Shown piece by piece: positions 1 to 5,037 of a DNA stretch of 5,037 bases. Location: the NCBI GenBank assembly GCA_021286885.1, contig JAJTBM010000247.1, positions 1 through 5,037 on the forward strand, in the 5' to 3' direction. Position 1 is the first letter of the stretch; each line of letters starts with the position of its first letter. This DNA comes from Rhodocyclales bacterium. Lineage in GTDB: Bacteria; Pseudomonadota; Gammaproteobacteria; Burkholderiales; Rhodocyclaceae. Position numbers and translations under genes: made by a program. The notes beneath the pieces were generated by a model. The model was given only the letters and a program-made list of their open reading frames with translations. It searched no databases and was not told the DNA's origin.

Positions 1-64
1 GGGGTGCCCACACGGCGGGGCTCAGCCCCCAGCCGTGGAGCAGAACCAGGGTGGGGCGGCTCAT
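1..64 (-). CDS. bioH: Pimeloyl-ACP methyl ester esterase BioH, N-terminal fragment (cut by window edge)
   Basis: Only the first 21 codons are in the window. They read MSRPTLVLLHGWGLSPAVWA, followed by P. The LVLLHGWGL segment followed by a VW pair is the first strand and oxyanion-loop HGW motif typical of BioH, an alpha/beta hydrolase (E. coli has LVLLHGWGLNAEVW from memory). BioH hydrolyses the methyl ester of pimeloyl-ACP in the cytoplasm, ending the BioC-BioH route and supplying the substrate of BioF. The ATG overlaps the bioF stop in an ATGA arrangement (bases 64-61), and a GGAGG lies 7 bases upstream. Tight coupling behind bioA and bioF supports the biotin assignment over a generic alpha/beta hydrolase. 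The catalytic Ser, Asp and His lie outside the window and cannot be checked. Confidence 0.85.
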   Translation of the reverse strand, partial: MSRPTLVLLHGWGLSPAVWAP

Positions 65-1266
65 GGGCGGGCCTCCAGCCGGACGAGGGCGGCAATCAGT
101 TGATCCACCTGGGCGAGGCTATGGGCGGCGCTCAGCACGATGCGCAGCCGGGCGCTGCCCTTGGGTACGGTGGGGGGGCGAATGGCCGGTACCCACAGGC
201 CTTCGGCTTCCAGGGCACGGGAGACGGCCAGAGTTTCGTGGTTGTCGCCAATCACCAGGGGCTGGATGGGGGTGTCGGAAGGCAGCAGCTGCCAGCGCGT
301 GAGTCCCGCCAGCCCGGCCTTGAGGTGGCCAATCAGGGCGGTGAGATGGGCACGCCGGGCATCGCCCTGTTCGATCAGCTCCACCGCCTTCAGCACGGCA
401 TGGGCCAGCAGGGGCGGGGCGCCGGTGGTGAAGATGTAGCTGCGGGTTTTATTGACCAGCCATTCGATCACGTCGCGCCGGCCTGCCACGAAGGCGCCGC
501 CCACCCCGGCGGCCTTGCCCAGGGTGCCCATGTAGAGGATGCGCGGGGAACTGAGCCCGAAGTGGGCCAGGCTGCCGCGCCCCTGGGGGCCAATCACTCC
601 GAAACCGTGGGCGTCATCCACCAGCAGCCAGGCCTTGTGGGTTTCGGCCAGGGCGAGGAGTTCGGGCAGGGGGGCAAGATCCCCGTCCATGCTGAATACC
701 CCGTCGGTGACGATCAGCTTGCGCGGCGCCCGGGAGGCTTCCAGCCGGGCGGCCAGGGCGGCCACATCGTTGTGGGGATAGCGGATCAGCTCGGCCCGGG
801 AGAGCAGGGCCCCATCCACCAGGGAAGCGTGGTTGAGCTTGTCGGCAAAAATCGCGTCGCCCCGGCCCAGCAGGGCGGGCATCACGCCGATGTTGGCCAT
901 GAAGCCGGTGGAAAACTCCAGGGCGGCCTCCATGCCCACAAAGGCGGCGAGGCGGGCTTCCATGTCGGCATTGACCTGGTAATGGCCGCTCACCAGCTGG
1001 GAGGCGCCGGAGCCCACGCCCCAGCGCCGGGTGCCCTCGATGGCGGCCTCGGCCAGGGCGGGCTCGTTGGCGAGGCCCAGGTAGTCGTTGGAACAGAAGG
1101 CAAGCAGCGCGCCGGGCAGGTCGTCCCGCTGGGCCAGGGGGCCGCAGGGGGTTTGCAGATTGCGGCGCTGGCGGTAGAGGCCGGCTTCTTTGAGGGCGGC
1201 CAGCTCGCCGGGCAGGCTGGCGAGGGGGTCGAGGGCGTCGTCGGGGTTGAAGGGCGTATCAGTCAA
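61..1266 (-). CDS. bioF: 8-amino-7-oxononanoate synthase (KAPA synthase) BioF
   Basis: This PLP enzyme of the alpha-oxoamine synthase family condenses pimeloyl-ACP with L-alanine, releasing CO2 and ACP, to give KAPA. Numbered from a TTG start (401 residues), visible motifs are SNDYLGLA (59-66), the glycine-rich GSGASQLVSGHY (85-96), His146 in LNHASL (equivalent to E. coli His133, which stacks on PLP), VTDGVFSMDGD (186-196), DDAHGFG (217-223, with Asp217 and His220 as PLP contacts), and Lys251 in GTLGKAAG as the Schiff-base lysine. The length is close to the usual 380-400. An in-frame ATG at 1320 would add 18 residues lying wholly inside bioA, with no family-like sequence. The TTG at 1266 has a GGAGG at 6 bases spacing and gives an 8-base overlap with the bioA end, so I prefer it. 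The next gene, bioH, overlaps the stop. All key residues are present. Confidence 0.95.
   Translation of the reverse strand: MTDTPFNPDDALDPLASLPGELAALKEAGLYRQRRNLQTPCGPLAQRDDLPGALLAFCSNDYLGLANEPALAEAAIEGTRRWGVGSGASQLVSGHYQVNADMEARLAAFVGMEAALEFSTGFMANIGVMPALLGRGDAIFADKLNHASLVDGALLSRAELIRYPHNDVAALAARLEASRAPRKLIVTDGVFSMDGDLAPLPELLALAETHKAWLLVDDAHGFGVIGPQGRGSLAHFGLSSPRILYMGTLGKAAGVGGAFVAGRRDVIEWLVNKTRSYIFTTGAPPLLAHAVLKAVELIEQGDARRAHLTALIGHLKAGLAGLTRWQLLPSDTPIQPLVIGDNHETLAVSRALEAEGLWVPAIRPPTVPKGSARLRIVLSAAHSLAQVDQLIAALVRLEARP
72..76 (-). promoter_or_regulatory. Shine-Dalgarno site of bioH
   Basis: GGAGG on the minus strand ends 7 bases before the bioH ATG (64-62). It lies inside the last codons of bioF, so ribosomes finishing bioF can reinitiate on bioH through the ATGA overlap. 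It supports the chosen bioH start. Confidence 0.7.
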
Positions 1267-2587
1267 GGCTGGCCTCCAGGGCGGCCCGGGTCTGGTGGGC
1301 CAGGAAGGCGATTTCGGCATCGCTCAGGATATAAGGCGGCAGGGTATACACCGTGTTGCCGATGGGGCGCAGCAGCAACTCGCGCTTGAGGGCTTCGGTG
1401 AAGAAGCGGCGCGCAAAGCCGGTGGGGGCGCCCTCCACGTCGAAGGCCAGGATCATGCCGCGCTGGCGCAGGTGGCGTACCTGGGGATGATCCCCCACGG
1501 CGGCCTGGAAGGCGTCGCCGAGCCGGGCGGCGGCGGTCTGGTTGCGGGCGATCACGTCGTCTTGGGCGAAGATGTCCAGGGTCGCCAGGGCGGCCCGGCA
1601 GGCCAGCGGGTTGCCGGTGTAGGAGTGGGAGTGCAGAAAGCCCCGGGCGGTCTCGTCGGCGTAGAAGGCGGCGTAGATGGCGTCAGTCGAAAGCACGATG
1701 GAGATGGGCAGGTAGCCCCCCGAGATGCCCTTGGAGAGGCAGATGAAGTCCGGCCAGATGCCCGCCTGTTCGCAGGCAAAGAAGGTGCCGGTGCGGCCGC
1801 AGCCTACGGCGATCTCATCGGCGATCAGGTGTACCCGGTAGCGGTCGCACAGGGCGCGGGCGAGGCGCAGGTATTCCGGGTCGTACATGACCATGCCGGA
1901 GGCGCCCTGGATCAGCGGTTCGACGATCAGGGCGGCGGTTTCGTGGGCGTGCTCGGCCAGATGGGCTTCCAGGGCCGCAGCGGCCCGGCGGGCCACGTCG
2001 GCGGGGGTTTCGCCGTCTTGGGCGAGGCGCGCATCCGGGCTGGGGACGCAGGCGCCGGGACGCACCAGGGGGGCGTAGGCATCGCGGAAAATCGCCACAT
2101 CGGTGACGGCTAGAGCACCCACGGTTTCGCCGTGGTAGCTGCCGGCGAGGCTGATGAAACGGTTCTTGCCCGCCTCGCCCTGGTTGCGCCAGTAATGGAC
2201 GCTCATCTTGAGGGCGATTTCGGTGGCGGAGGCGCCATCCGAGGCATAAAAGGCGTGGCCCAGCCGGTGGCCGGTGAGGGCGGCGAGGCGCTCGGAAAGC
2301 TCCACCACCGGGCCGTGGCTGAAGCCGGCCAGCATCACGTGTTCGAGTTGCTCCAGCTGATCCTTGAGGGCCTGGTTGATGCGCGGATTGGCGTGGCCGA
2401 ACAGGTTGACCCACCAGGAGCTGATCCCGTCCAGGTAGCGGCGCCCGTCCATGTCATACAGCCACGCGCCTTCACCCCGCTGGATGGGGATGAGGGGGAG
2501 CTGCTCGTGGTGCTTCATCTGGGTGCAGGGGTGCCAGACGGCGGCGAGGGAGCGGGCGATGAACGCGGTATTGCGGGATTCGGACAT
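1259..2587 (-). CDS. bioA: Adenosylmethionine--8-amino-7-oxononanoate aminotransferase (DAPA synthase) BioA
   Basis: This class III PLP aminotransferase converts KAPA to 7,8-diaminopelargonate, classically with S-adenosylmethionine as amino donor. From ATG 2587 it has 442 residues (E. coli about 429). Visible motifs: VWHPCTQM (18-24), DGISSWWVNLFGH (53-65), the phosphate-binding region DGASATE (117-123), SYHGET (150-155, Tyr151 at the position of E. coli Tyr144), IVEPLIQG (221-228), IADEI with Asp257 contacting the PLP nitrogen, LSKGISGG with Lys286 as Schiff-base lysine, HSHSYTGNPLA (319-329), and LLRPIGNTVYTLPPY, whose Arg407 matches the substrate-carboxylate arginine. Cys21 replaces the tyrosine of E. 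coli HPYT. A further in-frame ATG at 2698 would add 37 low-complexity residues encoded by a hairpin, so I reject it. No good Shine-Dalgarno precedes 2587. It is the first gene of the biotin operon and overlaps bioF. Confidence 0.95.
   Translation of the reverse strand: MSESRNTAFIARSLAAVWHPCTQMKHHEQLPLIPIQRGEGAWLYDMDGRRYLDGISSWWVNLFGHANPRINQALKDQLEQLEHVMLAGFSHGPVVELSERLAALTGHRLGHAFYASDGASATEIALKMSVHYWRNQGEAGKNRFISLAGSYHGETVGALAVTDVAIFRDAYAPLVRPGACVPSPDARLAQDGETPADVARRAAAALEAHLAEHAHETAALIVEPLIQGASGMVMYDPEYLRLARALCDRYRVHLIADEIAVGCGRTGTFFACEQAGIWPDFICLSKGISGGYLPISIVLSTDAIYAAFYADETARGFLHSHSYTGNPLACRAALATLDIFAQDDVIARNQTAAARLGDAFQAAVGDHPQVRHLRQRGMILAFDVEGAPTGFARRFFTEALKRELLLRPIGNTVYTLPPYILSDAEIAFLAHQTRAALEASLD
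1273..1277 (-). promoter_or_regulatory. Shine-Dalgarno site that fixes the bioF start at TTG 1266
   Basis: GGAGG on the minus strand, followed by six bases (CCAGCC) and then TTG at 1266-1264. It lies in the last codons of bioA. The in-frame ATG at 1320 has no comparable site, so this motif decides in favour of the rarer TTG start. A TTG start within an 8-base overlap suggests bioF translation is coupled to termination of bioA. Confidence 0.7.
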
Positions 2588-2617
2588 GGTACGGCTCTGG
2601 CGGGGGCGGGCCGTGCC
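2588..2617 (-). other. Inverted repeat abutting the bioA start codon
   Basis: On the mRNA sense, GGCACGGC (2617-2610) and GCCGTACC (2595-2588) can pair at seven of eight positions (one C-A mismatch) around a 14-base C-rich loop. The second arm ends directly at the ATG of bioA, where a ribosome-binding site would normally sit, and no clear Shine-Dalgarno is present. It could limit initiation or be part of an operator. It does not resemble the BirA operator (TTGTAAACC with inverted partner). In such GC-rich DNA a chance structure is quite possible. Confidence 0.35.
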
Positions 2618-2638
2618 GGAGGCGGGTCCGCCTGGAGT

Positions 2639-2669
2639 GATGGCAAAAAGGGCAGGCAGGGATGGCAAA
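2639..2669 (-). repeat. 9-base direct repeat in the bioA leader, with a weak candidate promoter
   Basis: GATGGCAAA on the plus strand (TTTGCCATC on the minus strand) occurs perfectly at 2639-2647 and 2661-2669, 22 bases apart, about two helical turns. The minus-strand copies supply a possible -35 TTGCCA (2668-2663, one mismatch to TTGACA) and, after 17 bases, a poor -10 TGCCAT (2645-2640, three matches to TATAAT). bioA probably needs its own promoter because terminator-like hairpins lie just upstream, and this is the only candidate I see in the spacer. It could equally be a regulator-binding site or chance. Confidence 0.25.
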
Positions 2670-2698
2670 GTGGAGCGGCCCTTGCGGGCGCGCTCCAC
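2670..2698 (-). terminator. Probable terminator hairpin downstream of the propeller lipoprotein gene
   Basis: On the minus strand GTGGAGCG (2698-2691) pairs perfectly with CGCTCCAC (2677-2670). The inner GCCC/GGGC stem is closed by a GCAA tetraloop of the stable GNRA type, with one bulged base. The hairpin is followed by only three Ts (TTTGCC), with a further TTTTT about 20 bases on. It lies between the lipoprotein stop and bioA. The stem is strong but the T-tract is weak, so it may work as an intrinsic terminator, an mRNA 3' end protector, or both. Confidence 0.5.
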
Positions 2699-2704
2699 CG
2701 GGCC

Positions 2705-2720
2705 GGGGGCGAAAGCCCCC
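2705..2720 (-). terminator. Short G/C hairpin just after the lipoprotein stop codon
   Basis: GGGGGC and GCCCCC form a perfect six-base stem with a four-base loop (TTTC on the minus strand), 13 bases past the TAA at 2736-2734. No T-tract follows, so alone it is not a canonical terminator. It stands directly before the larger hairpin at 2698-2670, and the pair may act together at the transcript end. Confidence 0.35.
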
Positions 2721-2733
2721 GTGAGAGGGCTAC

Positions 2734-3993
2734 TTAGTAGGAGTACACGCTGGTGCCCGCGCTACCCAGGGCAGTAAACACGTTGGCGTAGCGGCGTACT
2801 TCGCGCAGGTTGGCGCTGGTGCCGGAGCTGCGGGCGGTCCAGGTGCTGCCGTCTTCGCTGGTGATGATCACGCCGTTGTTGCCGGCAGCCACGAAGCGGG
2901 TGGCGGTCGTGGCGGAGGCGATCACCGCCACGCTGTTGAGCTGCTCGGTGGTGCCGGAACTCTTGGTGGTCCAGGTGACGCCATCGTTGCTGAACAACAC
3001 GGTGCCGTTATCGCCCACCGCCACCAGCATGTAGGTGGTCACGCTGTTGATGGTGGAGGTGAGGGCGGTAACACCACGCAGGTTGTTGGTGGTGCCGGAG
3101 CTGCGGGCAGTCCAGTTCACCCCATCGGTACTGGTGATGAGCGCGCCGCCATCCCCCACGGCTACCCAGACGCCCTGGGCGGAGTAGGCAATCCCGCGCA
3201 GATTGGCCGTGGTGGGGGAGGTGCTGGTGTTCCAGCTGGTGCCGTTAGTGGAATAGCGCAGGGTGCCGCTGTCCCCCACGGCCACCACTGAGCCGCCGCT
3301 GTAGCCAAGGGCGTTCAGGGCGTTGGTGGTGTTGGAGGTGGCGGTGGTCCAGGTGCTGATGTCGGAGCTGTACTGGATCAGGCCGCTGTTGCCCACGGCT
3401 AAGTAATAGCCCAGGCCATAGACCGAGGCGTTGAAATCGGTGGCGGTGTTGCTGGTGATGGCGGTCCAGGTCTTGCCGTCGGTGCTCTTGTACTTGACTC
3501 CGCCGGCACCCACGGCCACGTAGGTGTAGGTGGTGGAGTCGCTGGCGGTGCCGTAGGACAGGCCGCGCATTTCGGTGCTGCCCAAGCTACCCCCGGTGTT
3601 CCAGGTGGCACCCGCCAAGCGTGGGGTGACGGTGACGGCAGTGGACAGGGGGCCGCCTTCGCCACCATCCACCCGTCCGTTGAGTGCAAAGGTGTAAGTG
3701 GTGCCGTTGGTGAGGCCCGACAGGGGGTAGGGCGTCACCATGCTCTGCACCTTGGTGGAGGCTGTTTTGGAAGTGGTGCTGACGGTAGTGCCTTCGTCAT
3801 ACCACAGCCAGTAGGTCACGCCGGATTCCTGAGTCCAGGTGATGGTCACTTGGGTGTCGCCGGCGGTGACGGTGACGTTTTGCGGAGCAGAGGCTGAGCT
3901 ACCCCCACCGCCCCCGCAGGAGGCGAGGAGTGCAGCAGCAGACAGCGGAAGCAGGGCGCGGCAGAGGCGGGTCAGGTGCATGGATTCAGCCAT
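2734..3993 (-). CDS. Secreted lipoprotein with FN3 domain and seven-repeat beta-propeller, function unknown
   Basis: I do not recognise a named gene. The 419-residue product has a basic N-terminus, a hydrophobic stretch (residues 14-24) and a lipobox LASC with Cys26, so it is predicted to be lipidated. Glycines follow the Cys, with no Asp at +2, which favours the outer membrane. After a Gly/Ser linker, residues about 36-125 form a fibronectin type III domain (ITWT with Trp53, and LSGLTNGTTYTF). Residues about 127-419 hold seven copies of a (V/L)AVGxxG strand paired with a TDGxxW-like strand, resembling BNR or YCF48/sialidase-type propellers. The protein is rich in Thr, Ser and Asn and has no visible catalytic motif. 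Binding to a surface polymer or protein is only an inference. The ATG at 3981 (residue 5) is an equally plausible start; neither has a clear ribosome-binding site. It stands alone between two terminator-like regions. Confidence 0.85.
   Translation of the reverse strand: MAESMHLTRLCRALLPLSAAALLASCGGGGGSSASAPQNVTVTAGDTQVTITWTQESGVTYWLWYDEGTTVSTTSKTASTKVQSMVTPYPLSGLTNGTTYTFALNGRVDGGEGGPLSTAVTVTPRLAGATWNTGGSLGSTEMRGLSYGTASDSTTYTYVAVGAGGVKYKSTDGKTWTAITSNTATDFNASVYGLGYYLAVGNSGLIQYSSDISTWTTATSNTTNALNALGYSGGSVVAVGDSGTLRYSTNGTSWNTSTSPTTANLRGIAYSAQGVWVAVGDGGALITSTDGVNWTARSSGTTNNLRGVTALTSTINSVTTYMLVAVGDNGTVLFSNDGVTWTTKSSGTTEQLNSVAVIASATTATRFVAAGNNGVIITSEDGSTWTARSSGTSANLREVRRYANVFTALGSAGTSVYSY
2737..3615 (-). 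repeat. Coding region of seven tandem propeller repeats
   Basis: Within the lipoprotein, residues about 127-419, the tryptophan of the outer strand recurs at 131, 176, 215, 254, 294, 341 and 385, spaced 39-47 residues. The glycine-rich strand (VAVGDxG-like) recurs at about 159, 198, 237, 277, 324, 368 and 407. The first Trp strand has no partner before it and the last glycine-rich strand has none after it, so the two ends can complete one blade between them. The DNA also repeats: a 19-base stretch is identical at 2817-2835 and 3090-3108, coding for the SSGT-type loop of repeats ending at Trp385 and Trp294. Confidence 0.75.
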
Positions 3994-3995
3994 CG

Positions 3996-4044
3996 AAAAA
4001 ATCGGTCAAGCCCGGGATTCTACATCAGCGAACCCCGGGGCTTG
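3996..4044 (-). terminator. Intrinsic terminator of ppk1
   Basis: On the minus strand, bases 4044-4030 and 4020-4007 form a long stem: seven pairs (CAAGCCC with GGGCTTG), one bulged base, three G-C pairs, a G-U wobble and three more pairs, around a nine-base loop (4029-4021). Five bases later comes TTTTTT (4001-3996). The wobble pair is an A-C mismatch on the opposite strand, so the structure fits minus-strand transcription better. It begins 23 bases after the ppk1 stop, and the T-tract ends two bases before the ATG at 3993. Confidence 0.7.
4017..4022 (-). promoter_or_regulatory. Candidate -10 element for the lipoprotein gene
   Basis: TAGAAT on the minus strand matches TATAAT at five of six positions and lies 24 to 36 bases before the two candidate starts of the lipoprotein gene. 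No convincing -35 is seen 16-18 bases upstream. The hexamer overlaps the loop and one arm of the ppk1 terminator. Only 74 bases separate the genes, so any separate promoter must lie here or inside ppk1. The call rests on one hexamer and position. Confidence 0.25.
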
Positions 4045-4067
4045 CGGCTTTGGCCGTGTTTCCCGCG

Positions 4068-5037
4068 TTAAGCGGGCGTTTCAGGATGTAAGGGCTGGGG
4101 GCCGACCAGCTGCCCGGTGAGATCCTGGAGCAGGATTTCCTGGGCGGCGCGTCGGGTCAGGCGCGGGCTCTTGCGCTTGTAGCGATTCTCCGCATCCAGC
4201 TCCCAGGCCTGGCAGTTGTCGCCCAGGTAGGGGCGCAGCCCTTCCTTGATGACGCGTCGGTGCACCTTGGGATCGAGGATGGGGAAGGCGATTTCGATGC
4301 GGCGGAAGAAGTTGCGCTCCATCCAGTCGGCACTGGAGAGATAGAGCTTCTCGGCCCCGTCGGCGTAGAAGTAGAAGATCCGGTGGTGCTCCAGAAAGCG
4401 GCCCACGATGGAGCGCACCCGGATGTTCTCCGACAGCCCCGGAACGCCCGGCTTCAGTGCACACAGGCTGCGGGCGATGATGTCGATCTCCACGCCGGCC
4501 TGGGAGGCCTCGTACAGGGCTTCGATCACCTCGGGTTCGAGCAGCGCATTCACCTTGAGGATGATGCGTCCCTTGCGCCCGGCCCGGGCCGCTTCGGTTT
4601 CGTTCTTGATGCCCTGCACCACGTTGGGCTGCAGGGTGAAGGGGGCCTGCCACAGGTGGCGCAGCTTGCCCGCCTGGCCAAGGCCGGTGAGCTGCTTGAA
4701 CACTTCGGCCACATCGGCGCCGATTTCCTCGTTGGCGGTGAGCAGACCAAAATCGGTGTAGAAGCGGGTGGTGCGCGGGTGGTAGTTGCCGGTGCCCAGG
4801 TGCACGTAGCGCTTCAGATGCTGACCTTCGCGGCGCACCAGCAGGAGCAGCTTGGCGTGGGTCTTGTAGCCGAACACGCCGTACACCACATGGGCGCCGA
4901 CTTCTTCAAGGCGGGAGGCCCAGCTGATGTTGGCCTCTTCATCGAAGCGCGCCATCAGTTCCAGCACCACGGTGACTTCCTTGCCCTTCTGGGCGGCGCG
5001 CAGCAGGTGTTCCATCAGCACCGAGTCGGTGCCGGTG
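4068..5037 (-). CDS. ppk1: Polyphosphate kinase PPK1, C-terminal part (cut by window edge)
   Basis: PPK1 reversibly transfers the terminal phosphate of ATP to inorganic polyphosphate. The window holds about 322 of roughly 690 residues, the two C-terminal phospholipase-D-like catalytic domains. Numbering from the codon at 5021: ARFDEEANI (24-32, Arg25 equals E. coli Arg405), GYKTHAK with His55 (codon 4859-4857) equal to the autophosphorylated His435, HLGTGNYHPRTTRFYTDFGLLTA (74-96, only partly needed for identity), ARSLCAL with Arg184 equal to Arg564, RFLEHHRIFYF with His212 equal to His592, and SSADWMERNFFRRIE (229-243). All catalytic residues that should be visible are present. The reading frame continues to the window edge through TGTDS, one codon short of the Arg375 equivalent. 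A small hairpin (4062-4076) straddles the TAA stop, and the terminator follows. Confidence 0.96.
   Translation of the reverse strand, partial: TGTDSVLMEHLLRAAQKGKEVTVVLELMARFDEEANISWASRLEEVGAHVVYGVFGYKTHAKLLLLVRREGQHLKRYVHLGTGNYHPRTTRFYTDFGLLTANEEIGADVAEVFKQLTGLGQAGKLRHLWQAPFTLQPNVVQGIKNETEAARAGRKGRIILKVNALLEPEVIEALYEASQAGVEIDIIARSLCALKPGVPGLSENIRVRSIVGRFLEHHRIFYFYADGAEKLYLSSADWMERNFFRRIEIAFPILDPKVHRRVIKEGLRPYLGDNCQAWELDAENRYKRKSPRLTRRAAQEILLQDLTGQLVGPQPLHPETPA

Noticed and set aside
4..1389. 461-residue open frame on the plus strand antisense to bioF
   Set aside because: It lies opposite a clearly recognised bioF, has a Gly/Gln/Ala-rich composition with no domain, and is the expected by-product of high-GC codon bias.
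1190..2113. 307-residue plus-strand frame antisense to bioA
   Set aside because: It is glycine-rich shadow sequence in a mirror frame of bioA, with no recognisable motif.
2588..2698. N-terminal extension of BioA from the ATG at 2698
   Set aside because: The 37 extra residues are low-complexity, encoded by the terminator hairpin and spacer, and are not needed for the BioA family length.
2588..2733. BirA- or BioR-type biotin operator upstream of bioA
   Set aside because: I looked for TTGTAAACC/GGTTTACAA and TTATAGATAA-like palindromes and found none.
2737..3603. Repetitive region as a CRISPR array or tandem DNA repeat
   Set aside because: The periodicity is about 39-47 codons within an intact reading frame, and the units are diverged protein repeats, not short identical repeats with spacers.
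4062..4076. CCCGC-GTTAA-GCGGG palindrome across the ppk1 stop as a terminator
   Set aside because: The stem is only five pairs and has no T-tract on either strand; the hairpin further downstream is a far better terminator.
4081..4653. 190-residue minus-strand frame overlapping ppk1
   Set aside because: It is an Arg/Pro-rich out-of-frame shadow of ppk1.

Overview
The window looks like a high-GC proteobacterial chromosome, most likely a betaproteobacterium (Rhodocyclales-like). I infer this from the GC-rich codon use, the style of the BioA, BioF and PPK1 proteins, and the bioA-bioF-bioH order; the exact taxon cannot be fixed by eye. All four substantial genes, plus a fragment of a fifth, are on the minus strand, so the region is transcribed from high to low coordinates.

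Layout in transcription order: (1) 5037-4068 is the C-terminal half of polyphosphate kinase ppk1, cut by the window edge. (2) 4044-3996 is a hairpin with a six-T tract that looks like the ppk1 terminator; it runs to within two bases of the next start codon. (3) 3993-2734 encodes a secreted lipoprotein with a lipobox, a poly-glycine linker, one fibronectin type III domain and a seven-repeat beta-propeller of the BNR/YCF48-like kind. Its function is unknown. (4) 2733-2588 is a 146-base spacer holding two hairpins (a probable terminator), a 9-base direct repeat and a hairpin abutting the bioA start. (5) 2587-1 is a compact biotin operon: bioA (DAPA aminotransferase), bioF (KAPA synthase, starting at TTG inside the end of bioA) and the first 21 codons of bioH (pimeloyl-ACP methyl ester esterase), which starts in an ATGA overlap with the bioF stop.

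The biotin genes cover consecutive late steps. BioH releases pimeloyl-ACP from its methyl ester, BioF condenses it with alanine to KAPA, and BioA aminates KAPA to DAPA. bioC and bioD may lie beyond the left edge but are not visible. ppk1 and the propeller lipoprotein have no evident link to biotin and are separated from it and from each other by terminator-like structures.

I see no mobile element, CRISPR array, tRNA, rRNA or known riboswitch. No new system is evident. The least explained element is the FN3 plus propeller lipoprotein with its unusually tight upstream junction. No stretch over 300 bases lacks a gene.
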